The notes: a model not told the origin generated them from the letters alone. A DNA stretch of 63,860 nucleotides from Caloranaerobacter sp. TR13 (GCF_001316435.1 NZ_JXLL01000010.1:1-63860), one strand, 5' to 3'. Shown: positions 51,274 through 61,790, numbered from the stretch's first letter. Numbers and translations are program-made.

Positions 51274-52152
51274 ATGGTTTTGAAGATAACTGAAGATAAA
51301 GATAAAGTTATCATTGAAAATCTAGAAGATTTTGAACCTGAGCATATATTCGAATGTGGACAGTGTTTTAGGTGGAATAAAGAGGATGATGGTAGTTATA
51401 CAGGTGTAGCAAATGGGAAAATCATAAATGTAAAAAAAGAAGATGGGATAATTATTTTTTCTAATACTAATCTAAATGAATTTAATGATATTTGGTTTGA
51501 ATATTTTGATTTAGGTAGGGATTATAGCAAAATAAAAAGAGAGCTTTCAAAGGATAAAATTTTGAAGAAAGCTGTAGAATATGGCTACGGTATAAGAATA
51601 TTAAAGCAGGATGTTTGGGAGGTTTTAATATCGTTTATTATTTCGGCTAATAATAGGATACCGATGATAAAAAGAGCTATAGAAAATTTAAGTCAAAAAT
51701 ATGGAGAGTTGATTGGTGAATATAATGGGAAAAAATATTATAGTTTTCCTAAAGCAGATGCTCTTAGTAGGCTGACGATAGATGATATAAAAGATTGTAA
51801 GACAGGTTTTAGAGCTAAATACATATTTAATGCTGCTGCAATTGTTTCGAATAAGCAGATGGATATCTATAGATTGAAAAACTTAACTACAGAAGAAGCG
51901 AAAAAAGAATTGATGTTATTTGCTGGTGTAGGACCAAAGGTTGCTGATTGCATAATGTTATTTTCTATGGAAAAGTATGATGCTTTTCCGATAGATGTTT
52001 GGGTGAAGAGGGTAATGGAGTATTTTTATCTTAAAAAAGATACTAAACTTAAAGATATACAAAAATATGCACAAAATAAATTTGGGGAATATGCAGGATT
52101 TGCGCAGCAGTATCTATTTTATTATGCAAGGGAGCATGATATTAGGTACTAG
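51274..52152 (+). CDS. 8-oxoguanine DNA glycosylase, OGG1 type
   Basis: A 292-residue DNA repair enzyme of the HhH-GPD superfamily. An N-terminal OGG-like domain includes FEPEHIFECGQCFRWNKEDD. The helix-hairpin-helix follows with LMLFAGVGPKVADCIMLFS, where the Lys in GPKVADC is the Schiff-base nucleophile, and the catalytic Asp lies in AFPIDVWVKRVM. It would remove 8-oxoguanine (or other damaged bases) by base excision with lyase activity. GGAAGGG precedes the ATG. Its last codons AGG TAC TAG are heptamer-array sequence (TTAGGTACTAGG), so the C-terminal Arg-Tyr and stop come from the repeat, and there is no terminator. Confidence 0.92.
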   Translation: MVLKITEDKDKVIIENLEDFEPEHIFECGQCFRWNKEDDGSYTGVANGKIINVKKEDGIIIFSNTNLNEFNDIWFEYFDLGRDYSKIKRELSKDKILKKAVEYGYGIRILKQDVWEVLISFIISANNRIPMIKRAIENLSQKYGELIGEYNGKKYYSFPKADALSRLTIDDIKDCKTGFRAKYIFNAAAIVSNKQMDIYRLKNLTTEEAKKELMLFAGVGPKVADCIMLFSMEKYDAFPIDVWVKRVMEYFYLKKDTKLKDIQKYAQNKFGEYAGFAQQYLFYYAREHDIRY

Positions 52153-52215
52153 GTGCTGGGTGTTAGAAGAGATCAGGGGACAGGGGACAGAGAACAGGGG
52201 ACAGAAAGCTGGCAA
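52143..52215 (+). repeat. Heptamer arrays downstream of the glycosylase gene
   Basis: TTAGGTACTAGGTGCTGGGTG (GGTACTR family) leads into GGGGACA GGGGACA GAGAACA GGGGACA GAAAGCT GGCAACC. The first units overlap the end of the coding region. Confidence 0.8.
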
Positions 52216-52309
52216 CCCCAAAAACAGAGAAAAACAAAGAAAATAGAATAAAAAATGAAATAAACAGACATAATTGGCTGTAATTCGGAAAAACAAAGAA
52301 TGAAAGTGT

Positions 52310-52378
52310 TTGCCTACATAATATCTATTTTATAACATATATTTGTAGGCATTAGCACTCGGTGTTAGTGAGTGCTAA
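52310..52378 (+). promoter_or_regulatory. CIRCE operator (HrcA site) of groESL
   Basis: TTAGCACTC (52352-52360), nine bases, GAGTGCTAA (52370-52378): a perfect CIRCE element for the heat-shock repressor HrcA. Upstream a TTGCCT (52310-52315) and TATAAC (52331-52336) form a likely promoter with a short 15-nt spacer. TGCCTACA/TGTAGGCA also form an inverted repeat around the -10 region. Confidence 0.95.
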
Positions 52379-52431
52379 CAATTAGGAAAGTAATATCATT
52401 TAATATAAATTATGATAAGGAGGGTTATAAG

Positions 52432-52713
52432 ATGAAAATTAAACCATTAGGTGACAGAGTGGTTATTAAGAAAATCGAGGTTGAAGAAAAAACTAAAAGT
52501 GGTATTGTTCTACCAAGTTCAGCTAAAGAGCAGCCTCAAATGGCAGAAGTAATAGCTGTAGGACCTGGAATTACTAACGATGAGAAGAAAAAAGAAGAAT
52601 TAAAAGTAGGAGATAAAGTAATATTCTCAAAATATGCTGGTACAGAAGTTAAGGTAGATGGAGAAGAATATACTATCTTAAAATTAGTAGATATCTTAGC
52701 GGTAATTGAATAA
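52432..52713 (+). CDS. groES: Co-chaperonin GroES
   Basis: A 93-residue protein with [21 protein letters not shown] at the N-terminus, the mobile loop [14 protein letters not shown] and the [21 protein letters not shown] end. It caps the GroEL ring during folding. ATG 52432 has AAGGAGGG seven bases upstream; an open frame from 52372 lies within the CIRCE/leader region and was rejected. HrcA/CIRCE control is visible upstream. The gene is followed by a heptamer array before groEL, unusual inside a conserved heat-shock operon. Confidence 0.97.
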   Translation: MKIKPLGDRVVIKKIEVEEKTKSGIVLPSSAKEQPQMAEVIAVGPGITNDEKKKEELKVGDKVIFSKYAGTEVKVDGEEYTILKLVDILAVIE

Positions 52714-52800
52714 TAGGTACTAGGTACTGGGTACTAGGTACTGGGATAAAGAAATGTAAAATTCAAAATGTAAAATGAAGAATTAGTTAACAGTGAACAG
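52714..52800 (+). repeat. Heptamer array inside the groESL operon
   Basis: TAGGTACTAGGTACTGGGTACT and onward (52714-52746) begin at the base after the groES stop. They are followed by A/T units GAAATGT AAAATTC AAAATGT AAAATGA (about 52750-52778) and CAGTGAA CAGTTCA CAGATGG (52785-52810). No terminator is seen, so read-through into groEL is expected. Confidence 0.8.
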
Positions 52801-52858
52801 TTCACAGATGGTTAGAAGTGAAAGACGGTTTGATATTAAAAAAAGAAAAAGGAGGTAA

Positions 52859-54493
<1,635 letters not shown>

Positions 54494-54494
54494 T

Positions 54495-54530
54495 AAAAAA
54501 CCTCCGGTTTTGCCGGGGGTTTTTTATTTA
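54495..54530. terminator. Terminator between groEL and the coat-like gene
   Basis: CCTCCGG and CCGGGGG pair around TTTTG, followed by TTTTTTATTT on the plus strand and preceded by AAAAAA. The A-rich left side gives T-rich tails in both directions, so it may serve the convergent gene too. Confidence 0.85.
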
Positions 54531-54794
54531 TTGTATAGATTGAAATTTTTCTACTGTATTAAGTAAATCTGACTCACTTACCAAACGACTTCGATTCCAT
54601 CCTCTTTCATCCATTATCTTATATATTGTATATTGAATATCTTGAATATCGTTTAGACATTCAGATAGTATTTTTCTTAAAACTGGGCATGTCGATTCAA
54701 CAATTGTATTGTTATAAGAAATTGCTAATTCTTTTTCTGACAAGACTAAGTCATTTAATATTTCTTGTTCTGATAAATTATTAATAATATACAT
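54528..54794 (-). CDS. CotF-like spore coat protein
   Basis: An 88-residue helical protein resembling the coat protein F family. The N-terminal LSEQEILNDLVLSEKELAIS and the YNNTIVESTCPVLRKILSECL region fit the family pattern, in which a helical pair carries a Cys, and a C-terminal MDERGWNRSRL segment follows. Related genes are expressed in sporulating cells. AAAGGAGG precedes the ATG on the minus strand. It forms a pair with the gene at 55002-55244 on the same strand and runs toward groEL. Confidence 0.7.
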   Translation of the reverse strand: MYIINNLSEQEILNDLVLSEKELAISYNNTIVESTCPVLRKILSECLNDIQDIQYTIYKIMDERGWNRSRLVSESDLLNTVEKFQSIQ

Positions 54795-54825
54795 GAGGCA
54801 TGCCTCCTTTTATGTGAGTTGACAG

Positions 54826-55050
54826 GAAATAAAAAACAGTTACCAGTTACCAGAGAACAGACGACAGGATAAATAAGTTGCCAGTTGCCAGAGAACAGTT
54901 TCCAGTTTTCTGTCCCCTGTTCCTATCAACTATTTACTAAATTCTACATTTTCCATTTTCAATTTTTAATTTTTTTACTCCTGTTCCCAGTTCTCTTGTT
55001 TTTAGTTTTTTAATACCTGTTCTCTGTTCCCTGTTATCTGTCCCCTACCA
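54826..55050 (-). repeat. Large composite heptamer array between the two coat-like genes
   Basis: CAGTTAC CAGTTAC CAGAGAA CAG, GTTGCCA units, CTGTCCC units, A/T units TTTTCAA TTTTTAA, then CTGTTCC CAGTTCT and CTGTTCT CTGTTCC CTGTTAT CTGTCCC (55018-55045), period 7. The last block forms the 3' end of the gene at 55002-55244. In minus-strand orientation it is the G-rich form, downstream of that gene. Confidence 0.85.
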
Positions 55051-55244
55051 ACCAAATAACTAAGTACTTTCTTATAATTTCTCTTATGTCTCTTACTGGC
55101 GTTGTAACATAAATTTTTGAGTTCGCTGTCATAACACATTTCTGCATAGTTTAAATATTTTTTATATAGTAATTTTTCTTGTTTTAGTTGCTCTTCGATT
55201 AACGAGAGTGTTTTATAATCCAATTTAGAATTTAAATCTGCCAT
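55002..55244 (-). CDS. Small coat-associated-like protein, repeat-derived C-terminus
   Basis: An 80-residue helical protein, rich in Leu, Lys and Tyr (LSLIEEQLKQEKLLYKKYLN, CYDSELKNLCYNASKRHKR). I cannot name a family with confidence; position beside a CotF-like gene and similar size suggest a spore-coat partner. GGAGGTAATGCC precedes the ATG. The last 14 residues (GRGQITGNREQVLK) are encoded by a GRGRACA heptamer array read in frame, so the natural protein probably ended near VLSYLV. This is the clearest case of the repeat reaching into a gene. Confidence 0.6.
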   Translation of the reverse strand: MADLNSKLDYKTLSLIEEQLKQEKLLYKKYLNYAEMCYDSELKNLCYNASKRHKRNYKKVLSYLVGRGQITGNREQVLKN

Positions 55245-55264
55245 GGCATTACCTCCGTTTGTTT

Positions 55265-55350
55265 ATTCAGTTACCAGTTGCCAGGGTACAGTTGCCAGTT
55301 TTCTGTTTTCTAATCTCTGTTCTCTGTCCTCTGTTCTCTATTTTTTTCAT
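55265..55350 (-). repeat. Heptamer arrays upstream of the second LacI gene
   Basis: CAGTTAC CAGTTGC CAGGGTA CAGTTGC CAGTTTT, then CTGTTTT CTAATCT CTGTTCT CTGTCCT CTGTTCT, period 7. It accounts for the first third of the 55245-55661 gap; the rest is A/T-rich with the lacI promoter. Confidence 0.75.
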
Positions 55351-55587
55351 TTACTATTAGTATTTTACTTAATAAAAAATATATAGCATGTAAAAAAGAG
55401 ATAGCAAACAATAAAATAGTTTAAATTGAAAAAAAGGGAAAAATGTATATGGCATAATTTACTTTGACAAAATAGTGATTAAACGAGGTAACTAAATAAA
55501 AAATGTTATATTTTGACTGATTATCTGATATAAGTGGAGATATATAAAGTTTTTATTTAATTTTTTGAAAACTTAAAAAATAATATA

Positions 55588-55637
55588 TAGACAAAATAAA
55601 AAAAATATGTTATATTAAATTAAGGAAAACGATTACG
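55588..55637 (+). promoter_or_regulatory. Promoter and LacI-type operator of the second regulator gene
   Basis: TAGACA (55588-55593), a 17-nt spacer and TATATT (55611-55616), then a CG-centred site GGAAAACGATTACG (55624-55637) just downstream, suggesting self-regulation. Confidence 0.65.
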
Positions 55638-55661
55638 TAGTGAATAGATGGGTGGTAAGCT

Positions 55662-56663
55662 ATGAAAATAACAATAAAAGATGTAGCTAAAAAGGCAAAC
55701 GTTTCAGTTGCTACCGTTTCAAGGATACTTAATAATCTAGGAGGATATTCTGAAGAAACCAAAGAAAAGGTCTTGAAAGTAATTGACGAAATAGGATATC
55801 AAAGAAATGAGATAGCTAGAGGGTTGATAACCAAAAGTACTAATACAATAGGAGTTTTAGTGCCAAATGTATCAACAAATTTTTATGCAGAAATATTAAA
55901 TGGTATTGAGGATACTGCCCATAAAAATGGATATAGTGTTGTAGTATGTAATACAGGAATAGGTGGGAAAAGAACATTAGCCTATTTAGACGTTTTATCA
56001 TCGAGACAAGTAGATGGAATTGTTATAACTAGCCTTACTCCAAAAGAGGAATATGAGAAAGCGATAATATCTACTAGAATTCCTAGTATACTTGTGTCTA
56101 CAATGTCATTTAGATATCAGCTACCCTTTATAAGAGTAGATGATAAATTAGCTGCATATAGTGCAACAAAATATTTGATAGAAAAAGGACATAGGAAAAT
56201 TGCAATGATTGCTGGAAATGAAGATGACCCAATAGCAGGCATTCCGAGAGTAGAAGGATATATGCAGGCTCTTAGGGATTATAATGTAGCAATTGATAAA
56301 GAACTTATCAGACATGGTGACTTTTCATATGAAAGTGGAATCAAGTGTATGAGAGGATTGCTTGAAGATAAAAAAGATTTTACAGCTGTTTTTGCAGCCA
56401 GCGATGATATGGCAATAGGTGCATTGTATGTAGCTTACAAAAATGGAATTTCTATACCTGATGAATTATCTGTAGTTGGATATGACAATACAATGACAGC
56501 TCGAATGTCTATTCCACCTTTAACTACTTTAGCACAGCCTTTGTATGAAATGGGCAAAAGAGCAGTAAGCTCATTACTAAAAAAGATATCTAAAGGAGAA
56601 AGTATAGAGAGTATAATTATGCCTCATAAAATTATAGAGAGGGATACAGTTAAAAGTATATAA
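55662..56663 (+). CDS. LacI-family transcriptional regulator (locus 2)
   Basis: A 333-residue repressor. The helix-turn-helix reads TIKDVAKKANVSVATVSRIL, the hinge is ARGLITKSTNTIGVLVP, and the effector domain ends in a PPLTTLAQPLYEMGKRAV segment. It belongs to the sugar-responsive LacI/GalR family, with a more canonical N-terminus than the regulator of locus 1. The sites at 55624-55637 and 56681-56692 are likely targets. It precedes the second importer genes in the same direction. GGGTGG lies before the ATG. The effector is unknown but is likely the oligosaccharide or a product of the GH13 enzyme. Confidence 0.92.
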   Translation: MKITIKDVAKKANVSVATVSRILNNLGGYSEETKEKVLKVIDEIGYQRNEIARGLITKSTNTIGVLVPNVSTNFYAEILNGIEDTAHKNGYSVVVCNTGIGGKRTLAYLDVLSSRQVDGIVITSLTPKEEYEKAIISTRIPSILVSTMSFRYQLPFIRVDDKLAAYSATKYLIEKGHRKIAMIAGNEDDPIAGIPRVEGYMQALRDYNVAIDKELIRHGDFSYESGIKCMRGLLEDKKDFTAVFAASDDMAIGALYVAYKNGISIPDELSVVGYDNTMTARMSIPPLTTLAQPLYEMGKRAVSSLLKKISKGESIESIIMPHKIIERDTVKSI

Positions 56664-56680
56664 TTTTTTTTAATCATATA

Positions 56681-56692
56681 GTAAACGTTTAC
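56681..56692 (+). promoter_or_regulatory. LacI-type operator upstream of the locus 2 importer
   Basis: GTAAACGTTTAC, a perfect 12-bp palindrome with a central CG, typical of LacI-family operators. It is about 208 bases before the binding-protein ATG; no clear promoter was seen between them. Confidence 0.75.
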
Positions 56693-56900
56693 GTAAATAC
56701 CAGTAGACTTAAATTTAATTTTTTAAATAAATCTAGATAAGTGTAGTCCTTTTGAATGTTTGTGGAGTTTTGCAACAAACTAATATATTCAAGAAAAGGG
56801 GGGAGGTAACCGAACTTATAAATTATTAAAACTTCAATATTTGAAAGTCAAAATTACTTTAAACTTTTGACACTACCAAATAAAATGGAGGGGGAAGTTT

Positions 56901-58151
56901 ATGAAAAAGAAATTTAAAAAACTTATGTGTATGATGCTAACTTTAATTGTTGTTGCATCTGTTTTTACTGGATGTAGTCAATCAAGTGATGTATCAGGCA
57001 AAGACGGAAAGATAGAGTTAGAGCTTTTCTCTAACAAATCTGAAAGTAAGACAACTCTAGAAAACTTTATTAAGGAATTTGAAAAAGAGAATCCAAATAT
57101 TCATATTGTAGTAAACGTACCACCAGAAGCAGGAACAGTTTTACGTACTAGGTTAACAAAGAATGATATTCCAGATATATTAAGTATAGGTGGTACTGCA
57201 ACATATGGAGAACTTGCAAGAGCAGGTGTTTTATTGGATTTAACAGATACAGAAATGGTTAAAAAAGTACAACCAGCTTATATAAAGATGATAGGTAAGC
57301 TTGTAGGAAATAATGATGGTAAAGTATACGGAATACCATATGCTACTAACGCCAATGGAATCTTATACAATAAAGATATGTTTAAAGAGTTAGGATTGGA
57401 TGTTCCTAAAACATGGGATGAACTAATTGCTACAGCTGAAAAAATAAAGGCTGCAGGAAAAGTACCTTTCTATTTGACATTAAAAGATGCATGGACAGCA
57501 ATGATTCCATGGAATGCTCTAGCAGCTAACATACCAAGTGATGATTTTATTGAAAAAAGAAATTCAAACCAAACTACTTTTAAGGCTACACATAAGGAAG
57601 TAGCAGAAAAGATGTTAACGCTATTAAAATATGGTCATGACGATAATTTTGGTGTAGGATATTCTGATGGAAATACTGCATTTGCACAAGGTAAATCAGT
57701 TATGTACTTACAAGGTAACTGGGCAATTCCTGAAATAAAGAGAGCAAATCCTAATATTAATGTAGGTATATTTCCATTCCCTTCAACAAATAATGTAGAA
57801 AGAAACAGACTGATTTCAGGTGTGGATGTTCTTTTTGCAGTATCAGCTAATACTAAACATAAAGAAGCTGCATTAAAGTTCATAGAATTTATGACAAGAA
57901 AAGAAAATGCTGAAAAATATATAAAAGAACAAAAAGCACTTTCTGCATTAAAAGGTGTTTATCAAAAAGATGAGGTTATGGAAGGAGTACTTGATTGCTT
58001 CAAGACTGGAAGAATTACAAGCTTCCCAGATCATTACTATCCACCAGGAATGCAAGTTCCAAATCTTGTACAGGAATTCTTAGTAAAAAAAGATGTAAAT
58101 GCATTCTTAGAAAAACTTGATGAAGAATGGGATAAGGTTAAACAACATTAG
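56901..58151 (+). CDS. Sugar ABC transporter, solute-binding lipoprotein (locus 2)
   Basis: A 416-residue family-1 solute-binding lipoprotein. The signal peptide ends with FTGC and Cys25. Features include the motifs KTWDELIATAEKIKAAGKVPF, ALAANIPSDDF and AQGKSVMYLQGNWAIPEI, and the C-terminal FLEKLDEEWDK. It is only distantly similar to the binding protein of locus 1, so a different oligosaccharide is likely. AATGGAGGGGG precedes the ATG. A strong hairpin without a T-run follows the gene. Confidence 0.92.
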   Translation: MKKKFKKLMCMMLTLIVVASVFTGCSQSSDVSGKDGKIELELFSNKSESKTTLENFIKEFEKENPNIHIVVNVPPEAGTVLRTRLTKNDIPDILSIGGTATYGELARAGVLLDLTDTEMVKKVQPAYIKMIGKLVGNNDGKVYGIPYATNANGILYNKDMFKELGLDVPKTWDELIATAEKIKAAGKVPFYLTLKDAWTAMIPWNALAANIPSDDFIEKRNSNQTTFKATHKEVAEKMLTLLKYGHDDNFGVGYSDGNTAFAQGKSVMYLQGNWAIPEIKRANPNINVGIFPFPSTNNVERNRLISGVDVLFAVSANTKHKEAALKFIEFMTRKENAEKYIKEQKALSALKGVYQKDEVMEGVLDCFKTGRITSFPDHYYPPGMQVPNLVQEFLVKKDVNAFLEKLDEEWDKVKQH

Positions 58152-58166
58152 ATCTTGAAAAGAAGA

Positions 58167-58205
58167 GTATATAGCTTTTAACATCCGTTAAAAGCTATAT
58201 ACTTT
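58167..58205 (+). other. Intercistronic hairpin after the second binding-protein gene
   Basis: AGTATATAGCTTTTAAC and its exact complement form a 17-bp stem with a short ATC loop. It resembles the hairpin at 16830-16863 in position, so both loci probably raise binding-protein expression over the permeases in this way. Confidence 0.75.
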
Positions 58206-58234
58206 AATAATGTATTGTCAAAGGGGGTTGTATT

Positions 58235-59098
58235 TTGAAAAAAAAGAATTATACTTATTTTTTAATGGCTATTCCAGCTGTAACGCTTTTTTTTATCTTT
58301 CATACTCTTCCTGCATTGAAAGGGATATTTTACAGTTTTACTGACTGGAAGGGATATGGTAATTGGAACTTTATAGGATTTAAAAACTATATTAACGTAT
58401 TTAAAGATGAACGTGTTTTACATTCATATTTTTTCACATTTAAATTTGCCGTAACTACAACAATTATTGTTAATATAATAAGTTTAGCTCTTGCTCTAGG
58501 TCTAAACGCAAAAATAAAGTTAAAAAATTTCCTAAGAGGACTATATTTTATACCTAACATTCTAGGAGTTCTTATTGTAGGCTTTGTTTTTAACTATATT
58601 TTTACTTACTTTATACCAAGCATAGGTAAAGCCCTTAACATTGATATTCTTAGTAAAAGTATACTGGGTAATCCAGACCTTGCATGGTTAGGAATTGTAG
58701 TGGTTACTGCATGGCAGTCAATAGCGTTTAATACCATCATATATTTATCTGGGCTCCAAACTATACCAGAGGAGTTATATGAAGCTAGTTCTATTGACGG
58801 AGCTAACAAATTGAAATCCTTCTGGCATATTACATTACCACTAATTTCACCATTTTTTACTGTTAACATGGTTATAGCTATGAAGAACTTCCTTATGGTT
58901 TTTGACCAAATAATGGCTATGACTGGAGGAGGTCCAGGTCGAGCTACAGAATCCATATCTGTTTTAATATATCGTGGAGGATTCCAAGGAAGTGAGTTTG
59001 CTTATCAGTCAGCTAATGCAGTTATCTTTTTTATAACAATAGTAACTATTTCTTTATTCCAACTAAAAGTCTTGCAAAAGAGGGAGGTCGAACTTTAA
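58235..59098 (+). CDS. Sugar ABC transporter permease, MalF type (locus 2)
   Basis: A 287-residue membrane protein with six hydrophobic segments and the EAA loop LYEASSIDGANKLKSFWHITLPLI. The N-terminus YFLMAIPAVTLFFIFHTLPALKG is typical of the first permease of CUT1 importers. The TTG start at 58235 follows AAAGGGGG by the right distance. The next gene starts at the base after the stop. As in locus 1, no ATPase gene is present. Confidence 0.92.
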   Translation: MKKKNYTYFLMAIPAVTLFFIFHTLPALKGIFYSFTDWKGYGNWNFIGFKNYINVFKDERVLHSYFFTFKFAVTTTIIVNIISLALALGLNAKIKLKNFLRGLYFIPNILGVLIVGFVFNYIFTYFIPSIGKALNIDILSKSILGNPDLAWLGIVVVTAWQSIAFNTIIYLSGLQTIPEELYEASSIDGANKLKSFWHITLPLISPFFTVNMVIAMKNFLMVFDQIMAMTGGGPGRATESISVLIYRGGFQGSEFAYQSANAVIFFITIVTISLFQLKVLQKREVEL

Positions 59099-59929
59099 TT
59101 GAAAAAAAGAGGTTTACACAAAACCAATTGGGTTGTAACAATTTTAATGATTTTAGGGTCGTTATTCGTCCTATTTCCTTTATATCTTTCTATAGTAGTA
59201 GCTTTAAAAAGCCCTCAAGAAACAGCCCAATCTATATTACTTTTGCCTAAAAAATTACATTTTGAAAATTTTACTGAAGCTATAAGAATGACAAACTATT
59301 TTAGAGCATTTTTTAACAGTTTCATAATTACAGTTTTTAGTGTTAGCTTTACATTATTAACTAATTCATTGGTAGCATATGCAATAGGAAGAAACATGCA
59401 TAAGAAAATATTTAGAGGGATGTACTATTATTTAGTTAGTGCAATGTTTGTACCTTTCTCAATAATTATGCTTCCTATTGTTAAACAGACAAGTGCTTGG
59501 AATCTTGATAATAAAATAGGTCTGATTATTTTATATACTGTATATGGACTAGCATTTAATACATTTCTTTATGTAGCTTATATAAAATCTTTGCCTAGAG
59601 ATTTTGAAGAAGCTGCAATTATTGAAGGTGCATCAACTTGGCAAATATTTTGGAAGATTATTTTTCCACTTCTTAAACCTATAAATGCAACTATTATTGT
59701 ATTAACATGCTTATGGGTATGGAATGACTTTATGTTGCCACTTATTTTATTGAGTAAACCTGAAATGGCAACTTTACCTCTTGTTCAATATGTGTTTAGA
59801 TCACAATTTAATACAAATTATAATCTGGCATTTGCATCATATCTATTAGCATCAGCTCCATTGCTTATAGTTTATCTATTAGCGCAAAGATTTATAATCA
59901 GTGGAGTAACAAAGGGTGCAATAAAATAA
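59099..59929 (+). CDS. Sugar ABC transporter permease, MalG type (locus 2)
   Basis: A 276-residue membrane protein with six hydrophobic segments and the EAA loop FEEAAIIEGASTWQIFWKIIFPLL. It completes the membrane part of the importer. TTG 59099 directly follows the previous stop; GGAGG in the end of that gene lies about 11 bases before it, so translation is probably coupled. The GH13 gene follows 40 bases later in the same direction. Confidence 0.92.
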   Translation: MKKRGLHKTNWVVTILMILGSLFVLFPLYLSIVVALKSPQETAQSILLLPKKLHFENFTEAIRMTNYFRAFFNSFIITVFSVSFTLLTNSLVAYAIGRNMHKKIFRGMYYYLVSAMFVPFSIIMLPIVKQTSAWNLDNKIGLIILYTVYGLAFNTFLYVAYIKSLPRDFEEAAIIEGASTWQIFWKIIFPLLKPINATIIVLTCLWVWNDFMLPLILLSKPEMATLPLVQYVFRSQFNTNYNLAFASYLLASAPLLIVYLLAQRFIISGVTKGAIK

Positions 59930-59969
59930 TAAACAATATATTTAATTTACATCAAAGGGGAACGAGAAT

Positions 59970-61646
59970 ATGGAAAAGAAATGGTGGAAAGAATCTGTAA
60001 TATATCAAGTTTATCCAAGAAGCTTTTACGACTCTAACGGTGATGGTATAGGAGATTTACGAGGTATAATACAAAAGCTAGATTATATAAAGGACTTAGG
60101 AGCTAATGTTATATGGCTAAATCCTGTATATAAATCTCCAAATACTGATAATGGTTATGATATAAGTGATTATTATGATATAATGGATGAATTTGGAACG
60201 ATGGAGGATTTTGATGAACTTCTTGAAGAAGTACATAAAAGAGGTATGAAATTGATAATGGACCTTGTTGTAAATCATACTTCAGATGAGCATATATGGT
60301 TTATAGAATCACGTTCATCAAAGGATAATCCTTATAGAGACTTTTATATATGGAGACCTGGAAAGGACGGAAAGGAGCCTAATAACTGGCTTTCAATGTT
60401 TGGTGGTTCTGCATGGAAATATGATGAAAAAACTAATGAATACTATCTACATATCTTTGCAGAAAAACAACCTGACTTAAACTGGGAAAACCCAAAGGTT
60501 AGAGAAGAAGTTTATAAAATGATGAAATGGTGGCTTGACAAAGGTATAGATGGTTTTAGAATGGATGTTATAAACTTTATATCTAAAGTAAATGAACTTC
60601 CAGATGATTTAGATGCTGAAGATGAAAATAGACTTCCTGGTTCAAAATATTACTTAAATGGCCCTAAGGTACATGATTATCTTAAAGAAATGAATGAAAA
60701 GGTATTAAGTAAGTATGATGTGATGACAGTAGGTGAGACTCCAGGAGTTACACCAGAAATAGCAAAGCTATATGTAAATAGTGATAGAAATGAGCTTAAC
60801 ATGTTATTTCAATTTGAATTAATGGGCTTGGATTGTGGACCAAGTGGGAAATGGGATACTGTACCATGGAGTTTAAGAGATTTTAAAAAGATAATGTACA
60901 AATGGTACTTAGCTTTAAAGGATAAAGGATGGAATTCACTATATTTAAATAATCATGACCAACCAAGGTCTTTATCTAGATTTGGGAATGATGAAAAATA
61001 TAGAGTTGAATCAGCTAAGCTACTGGCAACTCTTGTGCATACATGGCATGGAACACCATACATCTATCAAGGTGAAGAAATAGGAATGACAAACATTAAA
61101 CTTGAAGATATTAATGACTATAGGGATATAGAAACATTCAATTTCTATAAAGAGAAAATAAAAGAAGGCTGGGATGTTCAAAAGATAATGGATGCAATAC
61201 ATGTAAAGAGTAGGGATAATGCAAGGACACCAATGCAATGGAGTTCAGAAGCAAATGGAGGCTTTACTAGTGGTGAACCATGGATAAAGGTAAATCCAAA
61301 TTATAAGACTATTAATGTAGAAAATGAATTAAAAAATCCTGATTCTATATTAAATTATTATAAGAAGCTCATAAAGTTAAGAGCAGAAAATGACATAATA
61401 GTATATGGTGATGTTAAACTAATTTTAGAAGAAGATGATAATATATTTGCATATTTGAGAACTTTAGAGGAAGAAAGGCTTTTTGTATTGCTAAACTTTT
61501 CTGAAGAGGAAGTTGAATTTAATATGCCTGATGAAATCCAATGCGAAGATTCTGTTATATTACTTAGCAATTATAAAGTGGATTCTAACAAAATCGATAA
61601 TATAACTCTAAGACCTTATGAGGCAAGAATATATAGATTATATTAG
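59970..61646 (+). CDS. Oligo-1,6-glucosidase (GH13)
   Basis: A 558-residue cytoplasmic GH13 enzyme, the same length as the Bacillus cereus oligo-1,6-glucosidase. The catalytic residues are the nucleophile Asp199 (DGFRMDVINF), acid/base Glu256 (TVGETPG) and Asp330 (NNHDQPR). The calcium-site-like SNGDGIGDL and the QPDLNW motif fit the same group. Val after the nucleophile indicates alpha-1,6 (isomaltose-type) activity; a trehalose-6-phosphate hydrolase or dextran glucosidase remains possible. AAAGGGGAACG precedes the ATG. It belongs to the LacI/ABC locus 2 and would cleave the imported oligosaccharide. Confidence 0.9.
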   Translation: MEKKWWKESVIYQVYPRSFYDSNGDGIGDLRGIIQKLDYIKDLGANVIWLNPVYKSPNTDNGYDISDYYDIMDEFGTMEDFDELLEEVHKRGMKLIMDLVVNHTSDEHIWFIESRSSKDNPYRDFYIWRPGKDGKEPNNWLSMFGGSAWKYDEKTNEYYLHIFAEKQPDLNWENPKVREEVYKMMKWWLDKGIDGFRMDVINFISKVNELPDDLDAEDENRLPGSKYYLNGPKVHDYLKEMNEKVLSKYDVMTVGETPGVTPEIAKLYVNSDRNELNMLFQFELMGLDCGPSGKWDTVPWSLRDFKKIMYKWYLALKDKGWNSLYLNNHDQPRSLSRFGNDEKYRVESAKLLATLVHTWHGTPYIYQGEEIGMTNIKLEDINDYRDIETFNFYKEKIKEGWDVQKIMDAIHVKSRDNARTPMQWSSEANGGFTSGEPWIKVNPNYKTINVENELKNPDSILNYYKKLIKLRAENDIIVYGDVKLILEEDDNIFAYLRTLEEERLFVLLNFSEEEVEFNMPDEIQCEDSVILLSNYKVDSNKIDNITLRPYEARIYRLY

Positions 61647-61685
61647 AAAAATTATATATTTAATCAAGCTTTAGACAAAATAAAA

Positions 61686-61790
61686 TATTTATGAAAATAA
61701 CGCTCATGCGAAAGAATTTAGAAAAAACTATAGACATAAATTTTTTAACTAAATTCTTTCAAGCATTCACTTTTATTTTCATATATTTTC
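61686..61790 (+). repeat. Long inverted-repeat element, short copy
   Basis: The same outer arms as 30569-30780 (TATGAAAATAACGCTCATGCG.../...CACTTTTATTTTCATA). The middle is only ATAGACATAAATTTTTTAA, without the 100-bp nested insert. It lies just after the GH13 gene, as the other copy lies just after the aminotransferase gene. Confidence 0.75.
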
